Positions 18,795 to 26,462 of a stretch of DNA of 64,000 bases are shown here, one piece after another. Positions within the stretch are counted from its first letter, which is position 1; each line of letters begins with the position of its first letter. The notes beneath the pieces were generated by a model. The model was not told the origin of the DNA. It was given only the letters and a program-made list of their open reading frames with translations, and did no database searches. The stretch is from Saccharothrix tamanrassetensis. GTDB lineage: Bacteria > Actinomycetota > Actinomycetes > Mycobacteriales > Pseudonocardiaceae. The position numbers and the translations under genes were made by a program. The DNA is taken from positions 620,001-684,000 of the forward strand of contig NZ_JACHJN010000001.1 in assembly GCF_014203665.1 (NCBI RefSeq), given 5' to 3'.

Positions 18795-19535
18795 TCAGGC
18801 CGGTGAGCGCTCGAGCAGTTCGGCGACCGTGACGAAGTGGTAGCCGTCCTGGCGTAGCCGGTCGATGACCGGGCCCACGGCCTCACGGGTCTGCGCCCGG
18901 CTCGGGTACATGCCGTGCAGGAGGATGATCGAGCCGGGGCGGACGTGGGTGACGGTTTCCCGGATCAGGGCCTCGGCACCCGCGTCGGTGTCCGAGTCTG
19001 GCTCGACGTCCCACATGACCGTCCTGCGGTGGTGCCGGTCGAGGTAGTGCGGGAGGGCGAACAGCTTCTTGCCGTTCGGCGGGCGGAAGGTGATCTCGCC
19101 GGTGTAGCCCGTCTCGCGGATCAGGGCGTCCGTCCGTTCGACTTCGCTCGCGACCCGGGCAGGCGTCACGAACACCATCCGCTCGTGCGAGTACGAGTGG
19201 TTGCCGAGCTCGTGGCCGGCGGCGGCGATGGCCCGGCCGAGGTCCGGGTGCGCGGCCAGTTCCCGACCGGTCAGGTAGAACGTGGCGGCAACCCCCTTCC
19301 GCGCCAGCACGTCCAGCAGCGGCCGGGTGCCCGCCGGGTCGGGGCCGTCGTCGAACGTCAGCGCGACGACCTTGTCCGTCGTCCCGACCCGGCTGGTGAG
19401 GCCGCCGAAGAGCTGGAACGTGCGGGCGTTGGCCAACACCGACAGCCCGAACGCGCTCGACGGCAGGACCACCAGGACCACGAGGGCGGCCACGGTCCAC
19501 CGACGGGCCTTGGCATTGGTGGGCAGGAGGCGCAT
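18795..19535 (-). CDS. Polysaccharide deacetylase family protein (membrane-anchored)
   Basis: A 246-residue protein with an N-terminal signal-anchor (residues about 13-38) followed by a NodB-homology domain. The metal site shows as TFDDGPD (Asp-Asp) and HSYSHE (His-x-x-x-His), with further motifs RPPNGKK and ILLHGMY. Such enzymes remove acetyl groups from peptidoglycan or other N-acetyl sugars outside the membrane using a divalent metal. The ATG at 19535 has AGGA 7 nt upstream; an ATG seven codons earlier lacks this. It is transcribed alone, divergent from the subtilase module. Confidence 0.9.
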   Translation of the reverse strand: MRLLPTNAKARRWTVAALVVLVVLPSSAFGLSVLANARTFQLFGGLTSRVGTTDKVVALTFDDGPDPAGTRPLLDVLARKGVAATFYLTGRELAAHPDLGRAIAAAGHELGNHSYSHERMVFVTPARVASEVERTDALIRETGYTGEITFRPPNGKKLFALPHYLDRHHRRTVMWDVEPDSDTDAGAEALIRETVTHVRPGSIILLHGMYPSRAQTREAVGPVIDRLRQDGYHFVTVAELLERSPA

Positions 19536-20000
19536 CGCACGATCCTGACCCATCACCGTCCGTGGTCGCGATCAAGTCCTCGTCCGGGGTCGGCGGCGAG
19601 CAGCCGCACCCGCCCTCCGCTCGACTGCCCCACGTCGGCGGCCCGGCCCCGCGACTGCGGGCGGTCACGCCGACACCACCGTGCGAAGGCCACCGACCTG
19701 CCCACTCGAACATGGGACCGGGCAAGTGGTACCGCAGCCGCGAGATGGCAGCCGCGGGACGCCCGCGCGCGGCTGTCGCGGAACGGCGATGGCCGGGAAC
19801 GCCTGGCCAGGGCGATGTCGCACGGCGCATCCGCGCTGCTCACCTACCCGTTTGGGTGAACATGGCGGCAACCCTGTGTACTGCCACCTCCACCCCCGTT
19901 ATCGTTTCGTTACCACTCAGGCGTATTCGCAGGGCCGAAACTCACACGTCATGGGTGGAGACGGGGGATCGTGTCCACTGCGACAACGGGAGGGGGCCTA
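19536..20000. other. Intergenic region upstream of the subtilase-CHAT module
   Basis: 465 bp between divergent genes with no supportable coding frame. A lower-GC patch around 19895-19945 (containing CGTTATCGTTTCGTTACC) is the likeliest promoter area for the module, but I cannot fit a housekeeping or ECF-type -35/-10 pair with correct spacing. A strong GGGAGGGGG ribosome site ends the region. Confidence 0.45.
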
Positions 20001-21614
20001 GTGGCGATCCAGTTCATTCGGAGGAAGCAGGGACCGCAACAGCCGGAGGGAGCCGACGTTGTCAAGCCCGTGACGAGAGTGACGAGGCTGCGGGTTCCGT
20101 CGGACCTGCTCGACCGGCACCAGGGTCGGGTGCTGGGCCCCGACGCGGAGGTCGCGGACGGCTGGCCGTCGCCCGGGTGGACCGCGTACCGACCGAAGGT
20201 GCTGCTGATCCCGGACGACGTCCTGCGGGACGAGGTCGGGATCGGCGCGATCAGGGAAGTGCTCAACGGGGCGGGCCTGGACCTGTCGGTCCCGGAGGCG
20301 GGCAACGGCACCTCGCCGCGTCCCGTCGTGGTGCGGCCGCTGGACGGCCGGCCGGACGTCGACTCCTGGTACGCGCTGCAGAAGCTGCGCGTCGCCGCCG
20401 ACGACGAGGACGAGCCGCGGCTCGACCGCGACCTGGTCGGGCGCATCTCGTTGGAACACCTGGTGTTCAGCGCCGTCACGATCACCGGCACGCCGTGGGA
20501 CACCAACAGCGACCCGGCCCGCGAGTCCTACCGCCGCGGGCCCGCCGGGCTGTCCCGGACGCCGGTCCTGATCGCCGCGCAGCCGCCCGACCGCGGTGAG
20601 GTGGGCACCGAGCAGTTCGCCCGCCGGCCGGTGGTGGCCGTGCTGGACTCCGGCATCGGACCGCACCCGTGGTTCGGCATCCGCGACCGGACGGCCCCGC
20701 CGCCCGCGGACGGGTTCATCTCGGTGCTCGACGAGGCGCAGGAGGCGATCCGGCGCAACGCGACGGAAACCGGCGCGATCGCGACGGCCCAGCTGCTGCT
20801 GGACTACTGGGACGCCCCGGTGGAGACCGACAGGCTGATGTCCGACGTGGACAGCAACACCGGCCACGGCACGTTCATCGCCGGCATCATCCGGCAGGCC
20901 GCGCCGCGCGCGGACGTCCTCGCGATCCGGGTCATGCACAGCGACGGCATCGCCTACGGGTCGGACGTGATCGCCGCGCTGGAGGAGATCGCGCGGCGGG
21001 TCGAGCGCGCGCAGCGGGAGAACCGGCCGCAGGACATGGTCGACGTCGTGTCGCTGTCCCTCGGCTACCTGGACGAGTCGCCGGCCGACGCCGTCTACAC
21101 CACGCACCTCGCCACCGTGGTCAACCGGCTGGTCGGGCAGGGCGTGCTGGTGCTCGCCGCGTCCGGCAACAACTCCACCAGCAGGCGGTTCTACCCGGCG
21201 GCGCTGTCCGAACTGCCGGACGCGCCGGGCGCCGGACCGGGCGTGATCAGCGTCGGCGCGCTGAACCCGGACTCGACCCGGGCCGAGTTCTCCAACGACG
21301 GCGACTGGGTCACCTGCTGGGCGGCCGGCGCGGGCGTGGTGAGCACGTTCCCGACCGACGTCAAGGGGCCCCGTCAGCCGCTGGTCAAGGACGAGTTCCG
21401 CAGCGGGCTCGACCCGGACGACTTCAGCGGCGGCTTCGCGGTGTGGGACGGCACCTCGTTCTCCACCCCGCTGGCAGCCGCGGCGGTGGCGAACGCGCTG
21501 ATCGAGGTAGCGGCGGCGGACACCGGGCTGAGCCTGGCGAACGTCAACCAGGAGACCGTGGTGAAGCGGGCCTGGGCGGCGTTGGAACGCTGCTATGAGC
21601 AGTACGCGGTCTGA
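20001..21614 (+). CDS. Cytoplasmic subtilisin-like serine peptidase (S8 family)
   Basis: A 537-residue protein. A region of about 200 residues without known motifs precedes a subtilase domain carrying all three catalytic residues: D216 in VLDSGIG, H289 in TGHGTFIAGI and S486 in DGTSFSTP. The oxyanion asparagine is in AASGNN. There is no signal peptide or membrane segment, so unlike most subtilases it should work in the cytoplasm. The GTG at 20001 follows GGGAGGGGG at 4-5 nt. Its last 20 bp overlap the sigma-factor gene. Gene coupling to a sigma factor and a CHAT protein suggests regulated proteolysis within one system, perhaps activating or being activated by the CHAT protease. Confidence 0.88.
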   Translation: MAIQFIRRKQGPQQPEGADVVKPVTRVTRLRVPSDLLDRHQGRVLGPDAEVADGWPSPGWTAYRPKVLLIPDDVLRDEVGIGAIREVLNGAGLDLSVPEAGNGTSPRPVVVRPLDGRPDVDSWYALQKLRVAADDEDEPRLDRDLVGRISLEHLVFSAVTITGTPWDTNSDPARESYRRGPAGLSRTPVLIAAQPPDRGEVGTEQFARRPVVAVLDSGIGPHPWFGIRDRTAPPPADGFISVLDEAQEAIRRNATETGAIATAQLLLDYWDAPVETDRLMSDVDSNTGHGTFIAGIIRQAAPRADVLAIRVMHSDGIAYGSDVIAALEEIARRVERAQRENRPQDMVDVVSLSLGYLDESPADAVYTTHLATVVNRLVGQGVLVLAASGNNSTSRRFYPAALSELPDAPGAGPGVISVGALNPDSTRAEFSNDGDWVTCWAAGAGVVSTFPTDVKGPRQPLVKDEFRSGLDPDDFSGGFAVWDGTSFSTPLAAAAVANALIEVAAADTGLSLANVNQETVVKRAWAALERCYEQYAV

Positions 21615-22206
21615 CCGCCACCGGGCGGGCGGCAAGCCCCTCGACGACTACGAGGGGCTTGCCGTGCTCTTCGAGTCGGCACAGCGCGGCGACCGGGCGG
21701 CGCTGGGTCTGATCGCCGAGACCCTCACGCCGATGCTGTGGCAGGTCGCGCGCGCCCAGGGACTGGACCGGGAGCGCAGCGCGGACGCCGTGCAGACGGC
21801 CTGGCTGCGACTGCTCGGTTCGCTGTCGGACATCCACTCCCCGCTGGCGCTGACCGGGTGGCTGGTCACCGTGACCAAGCGGGTGGCGTGGAGCATGCGC
21901 AACGAGCTGCGGGCCGGTGAACTGGTCGGCCTGCTGGCGGACGAGCAGGTGGTCGACCCGACGCCGCCGCCCGAGGAGCAGGCCGTGTTCGCCGACCGGC
22001 GGGCCCGGCTGTGGGACGCGGTGAGCAGGCTGTCGCACCGCTGCCGCGAGCTGCTGCGGGTGGTCGCGTTCGTCAACCGGCCGGAGTACGCCGAGATCAG
22101 CGCCGCGCTGGACATGCCCAAGGGCAGCATCGGGCCGACCAGGGGGCGCTGCCTGGCCCAGCTGCGCAAGCAGCTGCTGGCCGACCAGGAGGGGAGCTGG
22201 CGGTGA
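21595..22206 (+). CDS. ECF-like RNA polymerase sigma factor
   Basis: A 203-residue sigma-70 family protein with region 2 (LWQVARAQGLDRERSADAVQTAWLRLL, then TGWLVTVTKRVAW) and region 4 (LSHRCRELLRVVAF to SIGPTRGRCLAQLRKQL), and no regions 1 or 3. The ATG at 21595 lies inside the end of the subtilase gene (20-bp overlap), and its stop overlaps the next start (GTGA). It probably directs transcription of a small regulon that may include this module. No classical membrane anti-sigma factor gene is adjacent; the downstream 160-residue protein or the subtilase may take that role. That is inference. Confidence 0.85.
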   Translation: MSSTRSDRHRAGGKPLDDYEGLAVLFESAQRGDRAALGLIAETLTPMLWQVARAQGLDRERSADAVQTAWLRLLGSLSDIHSPLALTGWLVTVTKRVAWSMRNELRAGELVGLLADEQVVDPTPPPEEQAVFADRRARLWDAVSRLSHRCRELLRVVAFVNRPEYAEISAALDMPKGSIGPTRGRCLAQLRKQLLADQEGSWR

Positions 22207-22685
22207 ACCCCATCGATCCGGACAGCCCCCGGGGGGAGTTGGACGAACTCGACGTCGAGATCCTGCACGAGGTCCGCTGGCTGTGGGAGTCGGTCGACCC
22301 GGTGCCGGACGACCTGGTGGACCGGGTCAAGTTCGCGGTCGAGCTGGAGGACGCGGACGTGGAGGTGGTGCGGATCGCCGAGCACTGCGAGGTGGCCGGG
22401 GTGCGGGGCGACGTCCGCTCGCGACTGATCACCTTCGCCGGCGACACGCTGGACTTCATGGTCAACGTGCAGGCCATGGGCGACGGAACGCTCCGCGTGG
22501 ACGGGTGGATCTCACCGCCGGCCGCGCATCCGGTGGAGGTGCGGGCCCGCGGCGGGCCGCTCCGGACCAGTGCCAACGAGGACGGCAGGTTCGCGCTCGA
22601 CCGGGTTCCGGCCGGTCTGGTCCAGTTCGTGATCCGACCAAAGGGCCGCGGCAGTGCCGTAAGTACACCGACGATGACACTATAG
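22203..22685 (+). CDS. Small protein with carboxypeptidase-regulatory-like domain
   Basis: 160 residues. The N-terminal half is acidic and helical (LDVEILHEVRWLWESVDPVPDDLVDRVKFAV), a layout that resembles small sigma-associated proteins. The C-terminal half reads like a single beta-sandwich of the carboxypeptidase-regulatory type (VDGWISPPAAHPVEVR, then TSANEDGRFALDRVPAGLVQFVI). There is no membrane segment. The GTG at 22203 overlaps the sigma stop by 4 bp, and the next gene starts 5 bp after its end. In gene order it occupies the usual anti-sigma position, so it may bind the sigma factor. I do not know a characterised homologue. Confidence 0.75.
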   Translation: MNPIDPDSPRGELDELDVEILHEVRWLWESVDPVPDDLVDRVKFAVELEDADVEVVRIAEHCEVAGVRGDVRSRLITFAGDTLDFMVNVQAMGDGTLRVDGWISPPAAHPVEVRARGGPLRTSANEDGRFALDRVPAGLVQFVIRPKGRGSAVSTPTMTL

Positions 22686-22690
22686 GCCCG

Positions 22691-25186
22691 GTGAGCGACC
22701 GTGTGCGGAACCTGCATGAGCGCGCGATCGAGGAGATCAACAGTGGCCGGCCCGCCGTCGGCGCACGCCTGCTCCGGGACGCGTTGCGCCTCGGCGACCG
22801 CAAGGGGCCGCTGACCGCGCGGTTGCTGGGCACGCTGGCCGCGGCCGAGGTCGCGCAGGGCAACACCGGTCGGGCCTTGGAGCTGCTGGACGAGGCCGAG
22901 GAGGTCGTCGCGCCCGAGGACCGGCACCTGTTGCTGTCGCAGCGGGCGCTGGTCTTCGTGCTCGTCGGTCGGATGGACGACGCGCTGAGCTTGTTCGACG
23001 ATGCGATTCTGCGGTTGCGGCGCACTGATCAGAGGGCGGCGTTGGCGCGGGTGCTGCTCAACCGGGGCATGTTGCACCAGATCGCGGGTCGGGTGCGGTT
23101 GGCGTTGGCGGACCTGGACCAGTGCGCGCAGCTGGGTGCGTCGCTGGGGCCGGACGAGGGCATGCCGCGCACGGTGGCCAAGGCCGTGCACGGCCGCGGT
23201 CAGTGCCGGGTGCTCACCGGCGACATCCCCGGCGCGCTGCGCGACTTCGACATCGCCGCCGAGGTCTACGCCGACCAGGGCAGGGGCATGCTCGCCGTGC
23301 TGGCCGGCGACCGGGCGCGGGCGCTGCTGGCGGCCGGGCTGCCCAGCGAGGCGGCGACCGAGCTGGACACGTTCCTCGGACGCGTGCCCGAACTGCGCAT
23401 GGGCCACGAGCACGCCGAAGCCGAACTCACCATGGCCCGCGCCCGGCTCGCCGCCGGCGACCCGGCCGAGGCGCGCCGGTGGGCGGCACTGGCCCGCCGG
23501 CGGTTCCACCGGCGCCGCAACGACACCTGGACCGCGGTCGCCGAACTGGCCATGCTCCGCGCCGACTTCGCCGCCGGCAACGTCACCGTCCGCGGCGCGC
23601 GGTCGGCCGCCCGGCTGGCCGACCGGCTGCGCCTGCTGGGTCTGCGCAACGACGCCGACGAGGCCGACCTGCTCGCCGCCCGCACCTACCTCGCCCGGGG
23701 CCGGCTGGCCGAGGCCCGCGCCCACCTGTCCGGCCGGGACCGCCCCGGCGCACCGCTGGCCACCAGGCTGCTGCGCAGGCTGGTGCTGGCCGAACTCGGC
23801 GCGGCCGAGGGCGACCAGCGCCGCACGTTCGCCGAAGCCCGCGCCGGCCTGGCGCTGCTGCGCGAGCACCGCAGCCGGTTCGGCAGCCTGGACCTGCAGA
23901 CGGGCACCACCTCGCTGGGCGGCGAACTGGCCCGCGCCGGCCTGGCGGCGGCCCTGGACAACGGCAAGCCGGAGGTGGTCTACCGGTGGCTGGAACGCTC
24001 CCGCGCGCAGGCCTTCCGCTTCCCCCCGGTCCGCACCCCCGCCGACGAGCACACCGTCGACGCCGTGGCCGCGCTGCGCCAGTTGGCGCGCGAGGCCCGC
24101 GCCGCCGAGCTGAAGGGCAACCAGGACTCCGACGCCCTGCGCCGGGCCCGGCAGCTCGAACGCGAGATCCGGGCCAAGGGCTGGCGCACCGACGGAGCGG
24201 GCGAGCGGCACGTGGAGGTCGGCTTCGCCGAGGTCAAGGCCGAACTCGCCGACGCCGACAGCGTGCTGGTCAGCTTCCTGACCGACGAGGGGCGGCTGCT
24301 GGCCCAGGTGGTCGGCGACCGCCGGGCCGAACTGCTCGGGCTCGGCGGCACGCACACCGTGTTCGAGGCCATCGCCCGGCTGCGCAGCGACCTGGACGCG
24401 GCCTGCGGCCGGCGGCTGCCCGAAGCGCTGCAACAGGTCATCCACACCTCGATCCGCCGCCAGCTGGCCGTGCTGGCCGAACACCTGCTCGACCCGCTGC
24501 TGCGGGTGATCGGCGACCACAACGTCGTGCTGGTGCCCACCGGGGCCCTGTCCGCGATGCCGTGGAGCCTGCTCGACGCGCTGCGCGGCCGACCGGTCAC
24601 CGTCACCCCGTCACCGTCGGCCTGGGTCTCGGCGAAACGCACCGTCCGCCCGCCCGGCCCCGTGCTGCTGGTCGGCGGCCCCAACCTCAAGCACTCCTCC
24701 GACGAGGTCCGCCGGATCGCCCGGATCTACGAGCACAGCACCGTCCTGGACGGCGAGGACGCGACCGTCGAGAAGACCCTCGACGCGGTCAAGCGCAGCA
24801 GCCTGGCGCACTTCGCCTCACACGGCCACCACGAACAGGAGAACGTGCTGTTCTCCCGACTCGACCTGGTCGACGGCCCGCTCATGGCACACGACGTGCA
24901 CCAACTCGCGGCCGTGCCCGACCACGTCGTGCTCTCCTCCTGCGACATCGGCCAGGCCGTGGTCCGCACCGGCGACGAAATCCTCGGCTTCACCGCCGCC
25001 CTGCTCTACAGCGGCAGCCGCACCGTGGTCTCCAGCGTCGCCCGCGTCGACGACCAGGCGGCCGTCGACGTCATGACCGCCTACCACCAGGCACTGACCC
25101 GCGGCGTCCCACCCGGCAAAGCACTGGCCGACGCCACCCAGACCCAACAGCTCATGCCCTTCGTCTGCCACGGATGGGGCGGCTGA
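22691..25186 (+). CDS. TPR-repeat CHAT domain protein (caspase-like)
   Basis: 831 residues. The N-terminal half is a run of tetratricopeptide-like helical repeats (LLGTLAAAEVAQGNTGRALE, ALVFVLVGRMDDALSLFDDA and others). From about residue 560 a CHAT domain follows, the bacterial relative of caspase/separase peptidases. The His-Cys pair is H711 in HFASHGHH and C751 in VVLSSCDIG, 40 residues apart as expected, with downstream GFTAALLYSGSRTVVSSV and GVPPGKALADA also typical. There is no export signal. The GTG at 22691 lies 5 bp after the previous stop with no separate ribosome site, so translation is coupled. It is likely the executing or sensing protease of the module. Confidence 0.88.
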   Translation: MSDRVRNLHERAIEEINSGRPAVGARLLRDALRLGDRKGPLTARLLGTLAAAEVAQGNTGRALELLDEAEEVVAPEDRHLLLSQRALVFVLVGRMDDALSLFDDAILRLRRTDQRAALARVLLNRGMLHQIAGRVRLALADLDQCAQLGASLGPDEGMPRTVAKAVHGRGQCRVLTGDIPGALRDFDIAAEVYADQGRGMLAVLAGDRARALLAAGLPSEAATELDTFLGRVPELRMGHEHAEAELTMARARLAAGDPAEARRWAALARRRFHRRRNDTWTAVAELAMLRADFAAGNVTVRGARSAARLADRLRLLGLRNDADEADLLAARTYLARGRLAEARAHLSGRDRPGAPLATRLLRRLVLAELGAAEGDQRRTFAEARAGLALLREHRSRFGSLDLQTGTTSLGGELARAGLAAALDNGKPEVVYRWLERSRAQAFRFPPVRTPADEHTVDAVAALRQLAREARAAELKGNQDSDALRRARQLEREIRAKGWRTDGAGERHVEVGFAEVKAELADADSVLVSFLTDEGRLLAQVVGDRRAELLGLGGTHTVFEAIARLRSDLDAACGRRLPEALQQVIHTSIRRQLAVLAEHLLDPLLRVIGDHNVVLVPTGALSAMPWSLLDALRGRPVTVTPSPSAWVSAKRTVRPPGPVLLVGGPNLKHSSDEVRRIARIYEHSTVLDGEDATVEKTLDAVKRSSLAHFASHGHHEQENVLFSRLDLVDGPLMAHDVHQLAAVPDHVVLSSCDIGQAVVRTGDEILGFTAALLYSGSRTVVSSVARVDDQAAVDVMTAYHQALTRGVPPGKALADATQTQQLMPFVCHGWGG

Positions 25187-25434
25187 ACCGGTCGACCCCG
25201 ACCCTTTCCCCACCCCCGGCGATTCCGATCCAACGGCGACGACCTCGCCTCCGACGGGTTCGGATGGGCATTTCGCTCGCGGGACCGGAATGTCCGAATG
25301 GGACAGTCCTGGTTGTGCGGGTCCTGTCGCCGCGTGGAATCGCGGTGGACCCCTGGACTGACATCCACCCGGCAACGGATCATTGCGCCGGCACCTGGGC
25401 TGCCCGAGCGCGACCCGCGACCGCGGGCGACGAC

Positions 25435-25851
25435 TCAGCCCAGTGCGGCGACCGCTCCGGTGGCGGCGGCCAGCGCGAGGCACAGCGGCGAGTAGATCCG
25501 CCGGTCGAGCCGGGCGAACTCGGTGTCCTTGCGAGCCGACGACACCAGGCCGCCCGCGCCCCGCATCAGGAACACCACGGCGACCCCGGCCGTGCCGACG
25601 ACGGCCGGCCACTCCGGGCCGGGCGCGCCGACCACACCGCCCCGCGCCGCGACGAGGTAGGCGGCCAACGCCAGCAGCACCGCCACCCCGGCCGTCAGCC
25701 CGCGGGAAGGCAACCGGTCGGGGGTCACGCCGACCACCCGGCGCGCGAACTCCTCGGGCGAGCGCAGCGGCCACGGCGAGAACACCCACACCACGTGCAG
25801 CACGCCGACGGCGACCAACACCAGGGCTGTGAGCAGTGCCAACACCGTCAT
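25435..25851 (-). CDS. DUF3995 family small membrane protein
   Basis: A 138-residue protein with four hydrophobic segments, matching DUF3995: the first helix runs into HVVWVFSPWP, then FARRVVGVTPDRLPSRGLT, and the C-terminal part has YSPLCLALAA. The function of this family is unknown. The ATG at 25851 has GAGAGG at 7 nt; an ATG eight codons upstream lacks one. A strong 18-bp palindrome lies just upstream (25897-25914), pointing to control by a TetR-type repressor not encoded beside it. Confidence 0.82.
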   Translation of the reverse strand: MTVLALLTALVLVAVGVLHVVWVFSPWPLRSPEEFARRVVGVTPDRLPSRGLTAGVAVLLALAAYLVAARGGVVGAPGPEWPAVVGTAGVAVVFLMRGAGGLVSSARKDTEFARLDRRIYSPLCLALAAATGAVAALG

Positions 25852-25881
25852 GGGGCCACCTCTCGGACTGTCCATACGCCA

Positions 25882-25914
25882 CCGTACGGAGCCTGGCCGT
25901 ACGCTAGCGTACGG
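25882..25914. promoter_or_regulatory. Palindromic operator upstream of the DUF3995 gene
   Basis: A perfect 18-bp palindrome, CCGTACGCTAGCGTACGG, occupies 25897-25914. A second copy of its outer core, CCGTACGG, sits at 25882-25889. Such sites are typical TetR-family operators. They lie 30-60 bp before the DUF3995 start, between two genes on the same strand, so they should govern DUF3995 rather than MarR. The cognate regulator is not recognisable in the window. Confidence 0.6.
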
Positions 25915-25924
25915 AACCTGAGAG

Positions 25925-26383
25925 TCAGTCCTCGGCGATCCGGTCCAGCACGCGGCCGAAAGCCCGGCCCAGCACGTCCAGCTCCTCGTCGGTCAGCACG
26001 TCGAACAGGTACCGCCGGACCGCCGCCACGTGCGACGGCGCGGCGGCCTCGATCGCCGCCCGGCCCGCCGGCGTCAGCCGGACCATCGAGCCGCGCGCGT
26101 CCTCGGCGCACTCCTCCCGCACCACGAGGCCGCGCTTCTCCATCCGCCCGACCTGGTGGGACAGCCGACTGCGCTCCCACCCCACCATCGCGCCCAGCTC
26201 GCGCGACCGCACCAGCCCGTCCGGCGCCTCGGACAACGGCACCAGCAGCGAGTAGTCCGCGTTGGACAGGCCCGAGTCGCGGACCAGCCGGCGCTCCAGG
26301 ACTGCGGGCAGCTCACGGTTCAGGTCGAGGTACGCGCGCCACACGCGCGCCTCCCGTTCGTCCAGCCATCGGGGTTCGTCCAC
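25925..26383 (-). CDS. MarR family transcriptional regulator
   Basis: A 152-residue winged-helix regulator beginning VDEPRWLDEREARVWRAYL, the usual start of actinobacterial MarR proteins. The DNA-binding helices lie near LGAMVGWERSRLSHQVGRMEKRG, followed by a wing with DARGSMVRLTPAG. I chose the GTG at 26383: it gives the family-typical N-terminus and lies exactly 7 nt after a -10 element, so the message is probably leaderless. Upstream in-frame TTG and ATG codons fall inside the operator DNA and are unlikely starts. It is divergent from the LLM oxidoreductase and probably represses both genes through the duplicated site at 26405-26441. Confidence 0.88.
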   Translation of the reverse strand: MDEPRWLDEREARVWRAYLDLNRELPAVLERRLVRDSGLSNADYSLLVPLSEAPDGLVRSRELGAMVGWERSRLSHQVGRMEKRGLVVREECAEDARGSMVRLTPAGRAAIEAAAPSHVAAVRRYLFDVLTDEELDVLGRAFGRVLDRIAED

Positions 26384-26390
26384 CCGCGCC

Positions 26391-26419
26391 ACGCTAGCAA
26401 GATGTTGACGCATCATCAA
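26391..26419 (-). promoter_or_regulatory. Leaderless promoter of marR
   Basis: Reading the minus strand: -35 TTGATG (26419-26414), a 17-nt spacer, -10 TAGCGT (26396-26391), then 7 nt to the GTG start at 26383. The -35 lies inside operator copy 1. The predicted transcript begins at or next to the start codon. Confidence 0.65.
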
Positions 26420-26441
26420 TTGGTTGTTGACGCGTCATCAA
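26405..26441. promoter_or_regulatory. Duplicated MarR operator
   Basis: Two 15-bp sites differ by one base: TTGACGCATCATCAA at 26405-26419 and TTGACGCGTCATCAA at 26427-26441. Their starts are 22 bp apart, two helical turns. The second contains the perfect palindrome TGACGCGTCA. Each copy supplies the -35 hexamer of one of the two divergent promoters, so one protein bound to each would block both genes. Confidence 0.7.
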
Positions 26442-26455
26442 TCTCGCGCTAACTT
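26427..26455 (+). promoter_or_regulatory. Leaderless promoter of the LLM oxidoreductase gene
   Basis: -35 TTGACG (26427-26432), a 17-nt spacer, -10 TAACTT (26450-26455), then 7 nt to a GTG at 26463. It mirrors the marR promoter in geometry and uses operator copy 2 as its -35. Confidence 0.7.
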
Positions 26456-26462
26456 CGCTGAC

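Noticed and set aside
20001-21614. Secreted mycosin-type (type VII secretion) subtilase
   Set aside because: There is no signal peptide or C-terminal membrane anchor and no ESX genes nearby, so a cytoplasmic enzyme is more likely.
23122-26397. A 1091-codon plus-strand frame extending past the CHAT gene
   Set aside because: Out of frame with the CHAT protein, arginine/proline/glycine-rich, and runs through oppositely oriented DUF3995 and MarR genes.
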